From contig NMRB01000086.1 of the NCBI GenBank assembly GCA_002633025.1, positions 160,405-224,404 of the forward strand: a stretch of DNA of 64,000 bases, read 5' to 3'. The position numbers and the translations under genes were made by a program. Source of the stretch: Notospermus geniculatus (Eukaryota > Nemertea > Pilidiophora > Heteronemertea > Lineidae). The stretch's first letter is position 1. Each line of letters starts with the position of its first letter. Under the pieces are notes generated by a model. It was given only the letters and a program-made list of their open reading frames with translations, ran no database searches and was not told the origin of the DNA. This document shows positions 45,721-55,899 of this stretch, piece after piece.

Positions 45721-46317
45721 TTGAATGTTACGAAAACTCACTCATCAGTCGAACAAACTGATGACAAACGATAACCAATGGTGGTGACAAGCGCCTGGAG
45801 AGGGCCACACGTGTGGCTTCTCCCCTTGCGCCCTTCTATTCACTGGAATGCCAAGATCCCTTCTCCATTCATGAAACCCTTTCAGCTGTCAAATTTTTGT
45901 GGCCCTGATGAGCCATATCTGTCTATTTTGTGGCTGACCACTTGTAAGTAATCACCCTTATCACGCTGCATTCAGTTGCATTCAATACGTGTTGATGCTG
46001 AGATTGTGCTGATAATTTCATTATACCGATGTGTCATGGACCCCTGTCTGTTGCTGTAGCCCTCATCCATCAAAAAAGGGTTTCAGCGATGACTCCCTTA
46101 TCAACGATGTTTGCATAGAAATTAAACCCTTCAAATTCAAGGCTGGAACTATGACTCCTTGCTATCAAAGTTTGAAGAGGGTAATAGGTTGCGAGTGTTG
46201 TTGAGAGGTTCTTCGAGGATGTGTCATCATTTGCTTCGCTTTTCATAGATAAGGTTTCAATGTAAACTCTTAATTAGTCACAACATCTTTGTTAACGTGT
46301 TTGATGCTTGTGATACT
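45721..46317. other. Unique DNA with a weak exon-like interval
   Basis: 45886-45943 lies between ACCCTTTCAG and GTAAGTAATC and is open in one frame (58 nt, not a multiple of three). Probably chance. Confidence 0.3.
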
Positions 46318-46790
46318 GTTCTGAGCAGGAAACCGAGGGGAAAGTGAGGGAAATCAGGATGACTGAGTCGGTACTCATCCATGAGGAGAAAATGGAAGGG
46401 GAAGTTGGGGAACTCTGGCTGACTGGTTTTGGTCGCTGCTCATCTGCAAGGAGAAAAGTGTAGGGAAAGGTGGGAACGCTGGCTGACTGGTTTTGGTTGC
46501 TGCTCATCTACAAGGAGAAAAGTGTAGGGAAAGGTGGGAACGCTGGCTGACTGGTTTTGGTCGCTGCTCATCTACAAGGAGAAAAGTGTAGGGAAAGGAG
46601 GGAACTCTAGGTCGCTGCTCATCTGTGAGGAGGAACTAGTATGGAAAGTTGAGAACTGTGGATGGTTGGTTTGGGTCGCAGCTCAACTGTGACGAGGAAG
46701 CCGTGGGGAAGTGAGGGAACTCAGGTTGGCTGCTTTGGGTCTGTCCTCATCAGTGAAAGGAAGAGAGTATATGTGGAAGTAGCAAAACTG
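46318..46790. repeat. 64-bp minisatellite, ~7 units
   Basis: AAGGAGAAAAGTGTAGGGAA starts at 46448, 46512 and 46576, exactly 64 bp apart. Flanking units are diverged (GAGGAAACCGAGGGGAAAGT, GAGGAGGAACTAGTATGG). The conserved middle is GCTGACTGGTTTTGGTCGCT. Confidence 0.92.
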
Positions 46791-48375
46791 CAACTACTCT
46801 GGAAGGAAGTGGTTCTGGTCTGTGTTTAGCTAGCTACGTTTTTTTGGTGTGTTTGGTGGTAGTTGACTCTGACAGCCTTTGTCGAACGGGCCATCACCAG
46901 AGAAGAGCTCAAGTGTATATCAGACCCTTCAAGTCTAGAAACAAATGTGACTTGCTATCAAGCAACTTTTTCATTCTTCACAAACTGCAAATGCTGTGAG
47001 ACAATTGATTACTAATCTATTGGCAGGTCTCAAGACAAATCAAGCAGAATGCGATTATAGATTCCCTCGAAAGTCTGACCAAAAGTACATCACGGCGCCA
47101 GGAATTCTTCTTTCCCACTCTCGTCGGACGTCCCGATGTCACGTCAAATTTCATTTGCTAACCTTTTGGTAAAAATCAATTCAATTTTGATTTGAAATCC
47201 CTCGATTCGTTGACTTTCATTTGTGATTCATACTCGAGTTCGACGGATCAGTTTTCGAGACCTTTTGATGCGGGAAAACGCCGCGGTCAGTTAATTGCAC
47301 TTGGCGTTTAGGGTCCCCCTTGAGTACGGCGTGTGGGAGTCAACGACATGTTGGTTTGACGGTGGTCCTGGTTGCCTGAGGGTCGGTCGAGCACTTCCGA
47401 TGTCCTCTATAAGTATTTCTATCCGGCAGGCTCCTTTACGCAGACGTCGTTTGGTGTTGATGGCTTTCATCTGTTTTGTTCACATCCAGTTAGAACCTTT
47501 CGACTCGACTCGGAAGTTCGGCGTCTGACACCTACAGTGTTGATTGTTTCATGGTGTTGTATTCCCGCCATATAGGAACTGCTACTTTGGCCTATGATGA
47601 GGAAATTTTTCTTGGCCTCTTGGTCTGAGTTTTTCACCACCCTAAAGAACCTGTGAGACGGGCCAAACCACCACCTTGGCCAATGAGGACTTCTGTCTGT
47701 GTCTGTGCTTGGTGCTTTAGTCAATGGGGTGCTCTTGGCTGGAGCACAAGCCTTCTTTGTCCGTGAGAGAAAAGAGGAACCTGACGGCCCAGCCCTATGG
47801 AACTGTCCCATCCCAAGAGGACATCCTGATGATCGGTGGTACCTGATGACCGTTGGATGTGTCACCCAATAAGTCTAAATATTTAGGAGCTGGATCATGG
47901 CACTACCTTTAGCTTAGCTCATTCAAACTTCCAGTTCTTTTTTCACACAGCTGCAGTGAAAATAATGTTTATCCTTCATGAGCTAAACAGGCTATAAATC
48001 AACTGAATTTCTTCTCTCTCAGGTCCAACAAATATCATTTTTCATAACGTTGGCAAATTTGTGCAAAATAAGTGACAAATTTGCGCAAAGCATGCAACAT
48101 ATTTGCACAAATAAGCAAAAAATAGGTAAATTTATTGACCGAGTAGTTACCATTTGTTAGCATTAAATGTGATTATTATACTTACACTTGCCTGCGTAGT
48201 TGTTTTCTTTATGAAAAAATGTACAAATGTTGTATTTATGGTAAACAGAGATAAAGATCTGCATGAAATGCACAAACTGCTCCATCAATGACCAAACTAA
48301 TTTGTCAAATTAAGTATAATACCATGGTTCGTTATCAGCATGCAGAGTGTGTGTGGGTGTGTGGAGGGGGGGGGG
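46791..48375. other. Unique non-coding DNA
   Basis: 47090-47580 is CpG-richer than its surroundings. A 132-codon minus frame (47467-47865) has no recognised family. A strong acceptor-like site (TTTCTTCTCTCTCAG, about 48012) is followed only by a weak donor (AATAG|GTAAAT, 48125). Confidence 0.35.
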
Positions 48376-48449
48376 CAGTGGAAATGTTACTGCAGCTCTT
48401 ATTGTGTCAGAGGTTGTGGGTTCAACTCCCTGGTCTTCTCCTGCATTTC
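48376..48449 (+). mobile_element. Possible SINE-A remnant
   Basis: A GCAGTGGAAATGTTACTGC head, TCAGAGGTTGTGGGTTCAAC (B-box-like) and CTTCTCCTGCATTTC keep the SINE-A order in shortened form. A G-run of ten lies just upstream (48366-48375). Confidence 0.4.
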
Positions 48450-48853
48450 AACATGATGACCAACTTTGTCTGTACATTACAACTAGTTTATTCAATAAAC
48501 TACATTTAGTACCCAGCTAAAGATAAAAATATTTGTTCCTTTGATGTTTATGTTTTCTTTCCCTGCTATATTTTCTCCTCTCCTGTGGTTATTTTCGTCC
48601 AGCAATGAGGAAGGCTCAAATTGGTCATTAGCTAAAAACCTGACTCCAAAGGTGGAACACCACCAGAAAAATACATCAGCATATTAGTGATCTGGTTGTA
48701 ATTAGTGCAGCTAACGGTAATTGGACCCGTAATTGGTCTCTTATGATTGATCTCATATGCTGGCGTTGGCTGTTTTTCTTGGCTGAAGGTATTTGGTAGA
48801 TCGATCGAATGTGCACATAAAAATTTGTGTCCGTGAGGTCATCTCCTAAAGGT
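48450..48853. other. Unique DNA
   Basis: 48680-48800 carries GTAATTAGTGC, GGTAATTGG, CCGTAATTGG and ATGATTGATC, a homeodomain-like cluster of unknown significance. Confidence 0.3.
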
Positions 48854-49478
48854 ACTGCTCCACTTGAGTTTTTCTCATGCGAGTTGGCTCTCTATGGGCA
48901 ACTCAACTATGAGCCGTTGTTTGTGTCATTGGCTCTCAAGTGGAGCAGCTCCTAACGTGCTGCTCCACTTGAGTTTTTTTTTCACGCGAGTTGGCTCTCC
49001 ATGGGCAACTCAGCTATCAGCAGTGCAGTTGTTTTTATGTCATTGGTTCTCAAGTGGAGCAGCTCCTAAAGTGCTGCTCCACTTGAGTTTTTCACTTGAG
49101 TTTTTCACGTTTCAACTATGAGCAGCGCCTAACGTGCGGCTCCCCTTGAGTTTTTCTGGTGCAAGTTTGTGGCTCTCTATGGGCAACTCAGCTATGGGGA
49201 GTTGTTGGTGTCATTGGTCTTAATTAGCGTAAGCTGTAAGGAAACCAACATGTGAATTGCCCATTGAGAGCCAACTAGCACAAGATCATCTTGCTGACAT
49301 AGACTCCTAAAGTTGCTGCTCCACTTGAGTTTTCCTCATCCGAGTTGGGGCAACTCGGCTGTGAGTTGTTTGTGTCATTGGTGTCACTCGGTGTATGTTA
49401 GAAGTAAGGAAACCACAATGTGAGTTGCCCATTGAGAGCCAATTAGCACAAGAAAACTCAAGTGAAACAGTGCCTTAA
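48854..49478. mobile_element. Tandem array of inverted-repeat MITE, family C
   Basis: The first unit starts CTGCTCCACTTGAG and ends in its exact inverse CTCAAGTGGAGCAG (48854 to about 48949). Inside are GAGTTGGCTCTCTATGGGCA and, in longer units, the inverted TTGCCCATTGAGAGCCAACT. About five units of 60-190 bp follow one another, some internally deleted. Repeated insertion of a MITE next to itself, or unequal exchange, would give this. Confidence 0.85.
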
Positions 49479-49970
49479 AGTGACAGCACAGGACAGCTTC
49501 ATATTTTCAGACTTTGGCACTTTAAAGTTGAAGGAGAGGGTATCACCTCGTGTGCAAGGCAAGCAAGTACAACACTATCTTTTAGAGCCTGCTCGCTGAA
49601 ATTGACAAGAAATGGCAAGGTGTGAAGAAGGGAACACTCAAAGACAAAGTTCATTTCAGCTTTTGTTGGTCTTTTCGAAGAAACAAAATCTTCAGTGGAA
49701 TCTTCTGTCGATTCAGCCAACTTCACGTGGCACAGCATCCTAATTAAATGTTTCTAATGATGTTCTCTTCACTTGGAAAGGAAACCAGTGTCATCATATT
49801 TCTGTTACCACGGTAATTTCTTTGTCTTGCTCATTAAGACCAAAACAAACGGTCAGAAAGGTGAGAGATTGCCTCGGACGACTTCAAAGGGAATGTTTTT
49901 GAGGGGTATCACGTTATTGTCCCTCGAGGTGTGAAATAATTACAATATTAATGTTAGGCTTCTTGTTATA
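48862..49970. repeat. Segmental duplication, copy 1 (~1.1 kb)
   Basis: Runs from ACTTGAGTTTTTCTCATGCG to TTAGGCTTCTTGTTAT and matches 50376-51406 in the same orientation. It includes the MITE array plus ~480 bp of other sequence; the latter differs by roughly 5% by eye. A minus frame within it (49499-49738) is homologous to 50977-51174. Four of about nine differences change amino acids, giving no sign of coding constraint. Confidence 0.92.
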
Positions 49971-50374
49971 TCAGTTCGGCAAATCCCAGAATAATACAAC
50001 GTTGCACTATATAACAACCGTTGTCGAATTTGACAACTTCAATTTGACAAACTGAATTAAATTCACTATGGATTTTACATTAGGCCTAACTTGAAAAATG
50101 CAAAATATACGAAGTGTTTTCAAACAAAATGAGGAAGATGGTTGTAGAACGTGTTTGAATTTGAAATTGAATTTGTAGAACCTACTTTTTCCAAAGTTTA
50201 ATCCAAATTAAGCAGTAAAATTTAAAAATAGGCAAAAAAGTAACCAAAGTTCCATCAAAATGCATTGCGAACGTTGTTAAATTCTACAACGTTCGCCAAA
50301 AAACAAAAACGCTTGGGCAGAATTAAAATTTTCTTGGATGAATCTGTAAGGAAATAAGTGCTGCCCTCTATGAA
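49971..50374. other. AT-rich spacer with two perfect hairpins
   Basis: GTTGTCGAATTTGACAAC at 50020-50037 and GCGAACGTTGT with ACAACGTTCGC around an 8-nt loop at 50267-50296. No gene is recognised. The spacer ends at the ambiguous base 50375. Confidence 0.6.
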
Positions 50375-50375
50375 N

Positions 50376-51406
50376 ACTTGAGTTTTTCTCATGCGAGTTG
50401 GCTCTCTTTGGGCAACTCAACTATGAGCCGTTGTTTGTGTCATTGGCTCTCAAGTGGAGCAGCTCCTAAAGTGCTGCTCCACTTGAGTTTTTCACGTGAG
50501 TTGGCTCTCTATGGGCAACTCAACTATGAGTAGCTCCTAAAGTGCTGCTCCACTTGAGTTTTTCTGGTGCAAGTTTGTGGCTCTGTATGGGCAACTCAGC
50601 TACATGTGTGAGGAGTTGTTTGTGTCATTGGCCTCAATCAGCGTAAACCATAAGGAAACCAACATGTGAATTGCCCATTGAGAGCCAACTAGCACGAGAT
50701 CATCTTGCTGGCATGAACTCCTAAAGTTGCTGCTCCACTTGAGTTTTTCTCACCCAAGTTGGCTCTCTATGGGCAACTCAACTATGAGTTGTTTGTGCAC
50801 TCAGTGTATGTTAGAAGTAAGGAAACCACCATGTGAATTGCCCATTGAGAGCCAACTAGCGTTGAGACCATCTCGTTGACATGGACTCCTAAAGATTCTG
50901 CTCTACTTGAGTTTTTCTCATGCAAGTTGGCTCTCTATGGGCAACAACTATGAGTTGTTTGTGTCATTGGTCTCACTTAGTGTGTGAAGGCAAGTATGGT
51001 AAATACAACACTGTCTTTTAGAGCCTGCTCACTGAAATTGACAAGAAATTGCAAGGTGTGGAGAAGAGAACACTCAAAGACAAAGTTCATTTCAGCTTTT
51101 GTTGGTCTTTTCGAAGAAATGAAATCTTCAGTGGAATCTTCTGTTGATTCAGCCAACTTCATGTGGCACTGCATCCTAATTAAATGTTTCTAATGATGTT
51201 CTCTTCACTTGAAAAGGAAACCAGTGTCATCATATTTCTGTTACCAGGATAATTTCTTTGTCTCGCTCATTAAGACCAAAACAAACGGTCAGAAAGGTGA
51301 GAGATTGCCTCGGACGACTTCAAAGAGAAATCTTTTTGAGGAGTATCGTGTTATTGTCCCTCGAGGTGTGAAATAATTACAATATCAATGTTAGGCTTCT
51401 TGTTGT
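50376..51406. repeat. Segmental duplication, copy 2, beginning at an N
   Basis: Homology to copy 1 starts at the base following the N at 50375 and runs to TTAGGCTTCTTGTTGT. The MITE array differs in unit number and internal deletions. The abrupt start at an ambiguous base suggests either an assembly join of two haplotypes or a true duplication across a difficult join. Confidence 0.9.
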
Positions 51407-51552
51407 ATTACATTCATCCTTGACAGCATATGGTAAAGTGGTCAATATTCAAAGTACCAGATACCTCACTATCAGAGACACCCTTTCTGGTCAAAGGTGT
51501 ACACAGTGAAGAAGTGTCCTGGTTACTCAGGGAGTCTTGATGGATGCAGAAA

Positions 51553-51672
51553 TTGTTAAAGGCACTGCTCCACATGAGTTTCTTGCATGAGTTAGCTTTC
51601 AATGGGCAATTCCTTACTGAGGCCGATGACACCAGTGTGTTGCCCGTAGAAAGCAAACTGGTGAAAAGAAAC
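51553..51672. mobile_element. MITE-C, diverged single copy
   Basis: GGCACTGCTCCACATGAGTT, then AGTTAGCTTTCAATGGGCAA, with inverted GTTGCCCGTAGAAAGCAAAC at its right side. Confidence 0.65.
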
Positions 51673-52656
51673 TGTCATGGATCAGGGCTTTTAGCTTTTA
51701 GGATGCTCATGTTCGGCTGTATTCCTCCTGCATTGAAATGTTCGACTTGTCTAACTTGAGCTGACCCTGTTTTCTCTGTGGCTTCAATTTCCTTATGATT
51801 TGAATCAGGAAGACATATGGAGATCTTGTGAAAAAAACTCTTGTTAAAATTGTCAGAATTAAAAGTCTTTCACAGAAAAATGACAAGGATTTCAAATTGA
51901 TTCTTCAAATTGTCAGTTGTTCAAATATTGGATTGACAGCAAAAGACGCGGCATTAGAAAGGAATGAGGAAAAAATACGGGTAGTGACAGTTCTGGCAGC
52001 CTTGAGAGATAAGAGTATGCTAGCTCGGGCTGTTTGATGGACAAAAAAGTATGTTTTGGGAGATAAGAACTTAAAAATGAAGAGATTGAGATATTTTTTT
52101 GAATTTTTTCAGATTTTACCCGATAGTAATTGAGTCTGTTTCAGGTGAAGTTGGCTTGAAATACTGTACATTTGTCTATTGATCATTGTGTATTGATGTA
52201 GGATTGATTTGGGCCTAGTTGAGTTGAAACGATCTGATTTAGAATATGGATATTACGCCTTAGAATTAGGAGAGCTTGATAATCGAATTGAATATTTTTC
52301 ACAAATTTGTAAATTTGTAAACTGAATCGATCTCTTTGAGAAATAAAATCCTTTTTGATACTGGAGTATAAATCTGATATTATCGGCCATGTTTTACGAT
52401 ATAATTAGGATAAAAAACGTATGAAAATTTCTCAATTTGGATCAGAAATACGATAACGAACGTGGATTTAGCATGCAGCTTGTGTTCCTTTGTGAAGAAG
52501 TGTCAACATGTTGTGATTTGATCTTATAATCTGGATGTAGAACATGTGACAGGATCAACAAGTCACTTGTTATTTCAACGGGGTTCTCAGTATTTTGGAT
52601 CCAAACAATGAGTGCCAAATATAGCATCAATACTCTATAGATGGTACTGGCTGAAA
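51673..52656. other. Unique AT-rich DNA
   Basis: No repeat or supported exon recognised. Confidence 0.4.
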
Positions 52657-52790
52657 TTAGGAGAAAACCAGAGTGCCTGGCAAAAACCTGCAGTATTGAA
52701 GAGATTCACATGAAGAATAGGTCTGATGAGGATTGAACCTGCAACTTCAGAGGTGACAGGCACTGATGTATCCTGCACCACTCTGACTAC
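52657..52790 (-). mobile_element. SINE-A, near full length (minus)
   Basis: From TTAGGAGAAAACCAGAGTGC through ATGAAGAATAGGTCTGATG and a B-box-like GGTTCAATCC (minus) to GCACCACTCTGAC. Moderately diverged. Confidence 0.82.
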
Positions 52791-53242
52791 CATTCTGGAT
52801 TAAGTTCAACTCATCTGTCATCTAGGATGGCGACAACTAGCACCATCTTGGCAGATTTTGTAACCGAAATTCCTGCCAGTTGACATCGTAACAACAAGAA
52901 TCTCCTTCGATGCAGCATGCCGCATCCAATATCAATTGATAGAATCCTTAAACATGACCTCATCTCTGGTCAACCTAATTACACCAACGACGGTCACGGC
53001 CCTCCCGAGTGTGTTCCGTATTTAGTCACCATAATCGTGTCCCCCAACAAACCCCACAACTGGCATCCATGCACGCATTTCATTGTCAATCCAATCGATG
53101 TCGTATACCATGGGAATTTAAACATCGTTAGATATATTAGTGGGAAATTCTGACCTCAGGGTTGATGTGATGTTGTCGCAAATGAGTTTCAAATTACCAG
53201 GAAGAAGACGACAAATTGAGAATGTTGCATTCTGATTCTGTT
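52791..53242. other. Unique non-coding DNA
   Basis: No feature recognised. Confidence 0.35.
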
Positions 53243-53270
53243 TTCCCCAGGGTTCTGGTTTCCTCCTGTG
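53243..53270 (+). mobile_element. SINE-A 3'-end fragment
   Basis: CCCCAGGGTTCTGGTTTCC with TCCTGTGA is the family 3' end, abutting the 27-bp minisatellite. SINE-A words therefore border or seed two separate minisatellites in this window. Confidence 0.6.
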
Positions 53271-53835
53271 AATGACTCTCGATCAGTATGTATATCACTG
53301 AGTGGCTCTCGATTGAGTCTATTACTGAGTGACTCTCGATTCAGTGTAACACTGAGTGGCTCTCGATTCAGTAAGCCTCTGAGTGGCTCTCGGTTCATTA
53401 AATCTCTTAGCGGCTCTTGATTCAGTACAGCACTGAGTGGCACTCGATTCAGTATAACACTGAGTGGCCCTCTCGATACAGTAAGCAAGAGGCTTTCGGT
53501 TCAGTATAACACTGAGTGGCTCTCGATTCAGTGTGGCCAGAGAGGCTCTCGGTTCAGTATGGCGCAAGTGGCTCTCGATTCAGTATGGCACAGAGAGGGT
53601 CTCGATTCAGCAAGCCTCTGAGTGGCTCTCGATTCAGTATAGCACAGGGTGACTTTCGATTCAGTATGGCACAAGAGTTTTCAATTCAGTATGGCACAAG
53701 AGCTTTCAATTCAGTGTTGCACAGAGTGGCTCTCGATTTTGTAGTGCACTGGCTTTTGATTCAGTATAGCATCAAGTTGCTCTCGATTCAGTATAACACC
53801 AAGTTGCTACATGTATCTCTCAATTCAGTTACGGT
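53265..53835. repeat. 27-bp minisatellite, ~21 units
   Basis: The unit is GAGTGGCTCTCGATTCAGTA plus seven variable bases (TAACACT, AGCCTCT and others). Period 27 keeps frame, so nine-residue peptide repeats (LNREPLSVI on minus) appear in the frames over it; these are by-products. Units diverge towards the right end. Confidence 0.94.
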
Positions 53836-54205
53836 CATGTCACAGCAGCTCGGAATACCAGGCGAACTGTAGCTACAAATTGGGTAATATGATCCAAATT
53901 ATTTCACCAGCCACTGAAAAAAATGTTGCAAATTATATCTTTGGACTGCTGTGTAGTATAACCGACTGTCCAATGTTTGTATGTACAGTAACTATGAAAT
54001 ATAACCTCATCATGGGTCGTAAACCATAAAAGAAGGTTCTCTGTTTGACTATAACACCATTATAAGCATGCTACGGGTTGTTGGCGTGAGTCACTCCGTC
54101 ACAAGATACTAACACTAAATCATGATAGCCTCCGATGTGGACATATAATAGCTGTTTTATCAAGTTGTATATCATATATATTGGGATCTGCCCAGTAACT
54201 GCACG
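53836..54205. other. Unique non-coding DNA
   Basis: No feature recognised. Confidence 0.35.
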
Positions 54206-54345
54206 TTTAACCCATTCATTGACAGTGACAGTTTCATTAAAACTGAAACCTACCAAATCCTGAAATCCTACAGAAACCCTGTTACATCGGTATTCAGTGG
54301 AAAGTGTCACCCTGTGTTTTTCAATGAATCGGTCCCACTGTAACA
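54206..54345. mobile_element. MITE-W, left portion
   Basis: TTTAACCCATTCATTGACAG, CCAAATCCTGAAATCCTACA and GGTATTCAGTGGAAAGTG match the 29873 copy; the right end is diverged. Confidence 0.62.
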
Positions 54346-54416
54346 CAAAGTCGTAAAAGACGTGATCAAATTGCAAAATTTCTGTGCACATGAAGTGTGA
54401 CCACATGGATGCCACA

Positions 54417-54870
54417 GGGCATTAAAAAGCATTAAAAGTCATTATCTCCATTCTGTGCTTTTTTAAGGCATTAAAAAGGCATTATTTTTACTGCAAAACA
54501 AACAGAGGCATTAAAAAGGGTCTTAAATTAGGCCTACATAGTGGGTGTTGTGTCAAAACAGCATTGCTCAAGCGCGCGGCCGGCCTTATCACTTTTAGAC
54601 CAAGCCAATTAGTGATTTCAGCAATGGGTGACAGAGCATTGATTGCACTGCAGGGCAATCATGCATCCCTGAGCAGGTACCCAGTAGGTTGACTTAGTGC
54701 TTGGCTTGTACGCAATCATGTCAACAATAAAGAGTGTTCAAACACGTTTCGTTATCTTTGACTCAGATGTGCAATTTGAATGAATATGAAGCCCGAAAAT
54801 GTTGTGAATTGGCATTAAATTATGCCTAGATGTGGCATTAAAAAGGCATTAAAAGTCATTAAATGTGTTG
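54417..54870. repeat. Interval bounded and studded by GCATTAAAA words
   Basis: GGCATTAAAAAGCATTAAAA with GTCATTA at the left and GGCATTAAAAAGGCATTAAA with AGTCATTA at the right are direct, not inverted, copies. Further GGCATTAAAAAGG words occur at about 54475 and 54513. It could be an element with subterminal or terminal direct repeats, or an expanding short repeat with a unique insert. Confidence 0.5.
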
Positions 54871-55479
54871 TTGTGATTGCTGTGGCAACCATGGACCAGA
54901 GTGATATGGGGAACAAAACCAGTTTTGTCACAGAAGCAACAGATGAAACCTAAAGGGTTAAATAAAACTGCATAAGGAAAACTAATCTTCGCTAAGTAAA
55001 GTTTAATTTCGAAATCCACTAAAAACTAGTCTCTTTACTTCGACACCATTCCCAACCCGCACTCTTCACATACAGCACTAGAGATACCTACACTGGCACG
55101 GAATTAAACCTGTAACCAGAGACTACAACTTTTATTAAAGAAAATCTCTATTCCCAGGAATCTATAAAGAAATTACGATCAAACGATCACGATTTTAAAT
55201 CCTGCGTACTATCGCGAAGTCGTATTGTTACATCCCAAGGTCTGCAATATCATCGTAATCTTGCATCAGAAAAAACTTTGCAAATTTCGTAAATCTTCTC
55301 AATATCATCAAGGCCAATTTAATCGACGTTTTTCTTGGTATCCACTTTGAGGCTGGTGTGATGATGACCAAAATAAAGTCACTTAAAGGGGAGTTCCCAC
55401 CATTGGTATTGAATGTAAAGTCACTTAAAGGGGAGTTGTAACCACTCCATAACATCCACTTTAATCAATGTTCTTACCA
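54871..55479. other. Unique non-coding DNA
   Basis: Contains a short duplication AAAGTCACTTAAAGGGGAGTT at about 55374 and 55417 (43-bp spacing). No exon is supported. Confidence 0.45.
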
Positions 55480-55516
55480 TGTTCTCTTCTTTTCTGTCTT
55501 TTCAGGTAAGTAATTT
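55480..55516 (+). promoter_or_regulatory. Candidate recursive splice site
   Basis: The pyrimidine tract TTCTCTTCTTTTCTGTCTTT runs into TTCAG|GTAAGTAA, AG ending at 55505 and GT starting at 55506. It is the same zero-length-exon arrangement as at 30176, on the same strand, and the two surroundings are not repeats of each other. A TTAATCAA branch-point-like word lies about 33 nt upstream. Confidence 0.47.
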
Positions 55517-55562
55517 TCATCAACTTAGAAACTATATGAGGTACAGTAATCCTATGGTTTTG

Positions 55563-55820
55563 TCAGAGTGTCACTGCGGAAACATCGGTACCTGTCATTG
55601 CTGGTGTTCCGGGTTCTATCACCAGTCAGACCCATTCTTTATCTGATGGCATTCTCCCACAGCAGGGTTTTGGTCTCACTTCTCTTCATACATTCCCACA
55701 CAAAGTGGAAGCGTATGAAGAGGAGGGAAACCAAAGCCCTGCAGTGGGAGGATGTGTGATGGAGAGGGCAACTCGTTTGGACAGCCCAGGTTTTCACTGG
55801 GCACGCTGGTTTCCTTCTGC
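55563..55820 (+). mobile_element. SINE-A split by a foldback insertion
   Basis: The head and middle (GTCAGAGTGTCACTGCGG ... CCGGGTTCTATCACC ... CCCATTCTTTATCTGATGG, 55563-55649) are separated from the tail (TGATGGAGAGGGCAACTCG ... GCTGGTTTCCTTCTGC, 55757-55820) by the element at 55650-55754. A further tail word (GGTTTCCTCCTGCATTTC) follows at 55876. Confidence 0.8.
55650..55754. mobile_element. 105-bp foldback MITE with 42-bp arms
   Basis: Arms 55650-55691 and 55713-55754 are inverted with about six mismatches (CATTCTCCCACAGCAGGG / CATCCTCCCACTGCAGGG). The flanks TCTGATGG (55642-55649) and TGTGATGG (55755-55762) form an 8-bp near-duplication, as hAT elements leave. Sitting inside SINE-A, it must have inserted after it. 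Confidence 0.82.
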
Positions 55821-55899
55821 GGCAGGTCAAATTCGCCCAGTATCATCTACAGAGCAAAGAATTTCTGGACATGTTGGTTTCCTCCTGCATTTCATTACA

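Noticed and set aside
49499-51174. Homologous minus-strand peptides in the two duplication copies as a conserved exon
   Set aside because: Of about nine nucleotide differences counted in the shared frame, four change the residue, and adjoining non-coding sequence differs at a similar rate. Conservation reflects recent duplication, not coding constraint.
53189-53872. Nine-residue peptide repeats (LNREPLSVI type) as coding
   Set aside because: Generated by the in-frame 27-bp minisatellite; frames exist on both strands and break where units diverge.
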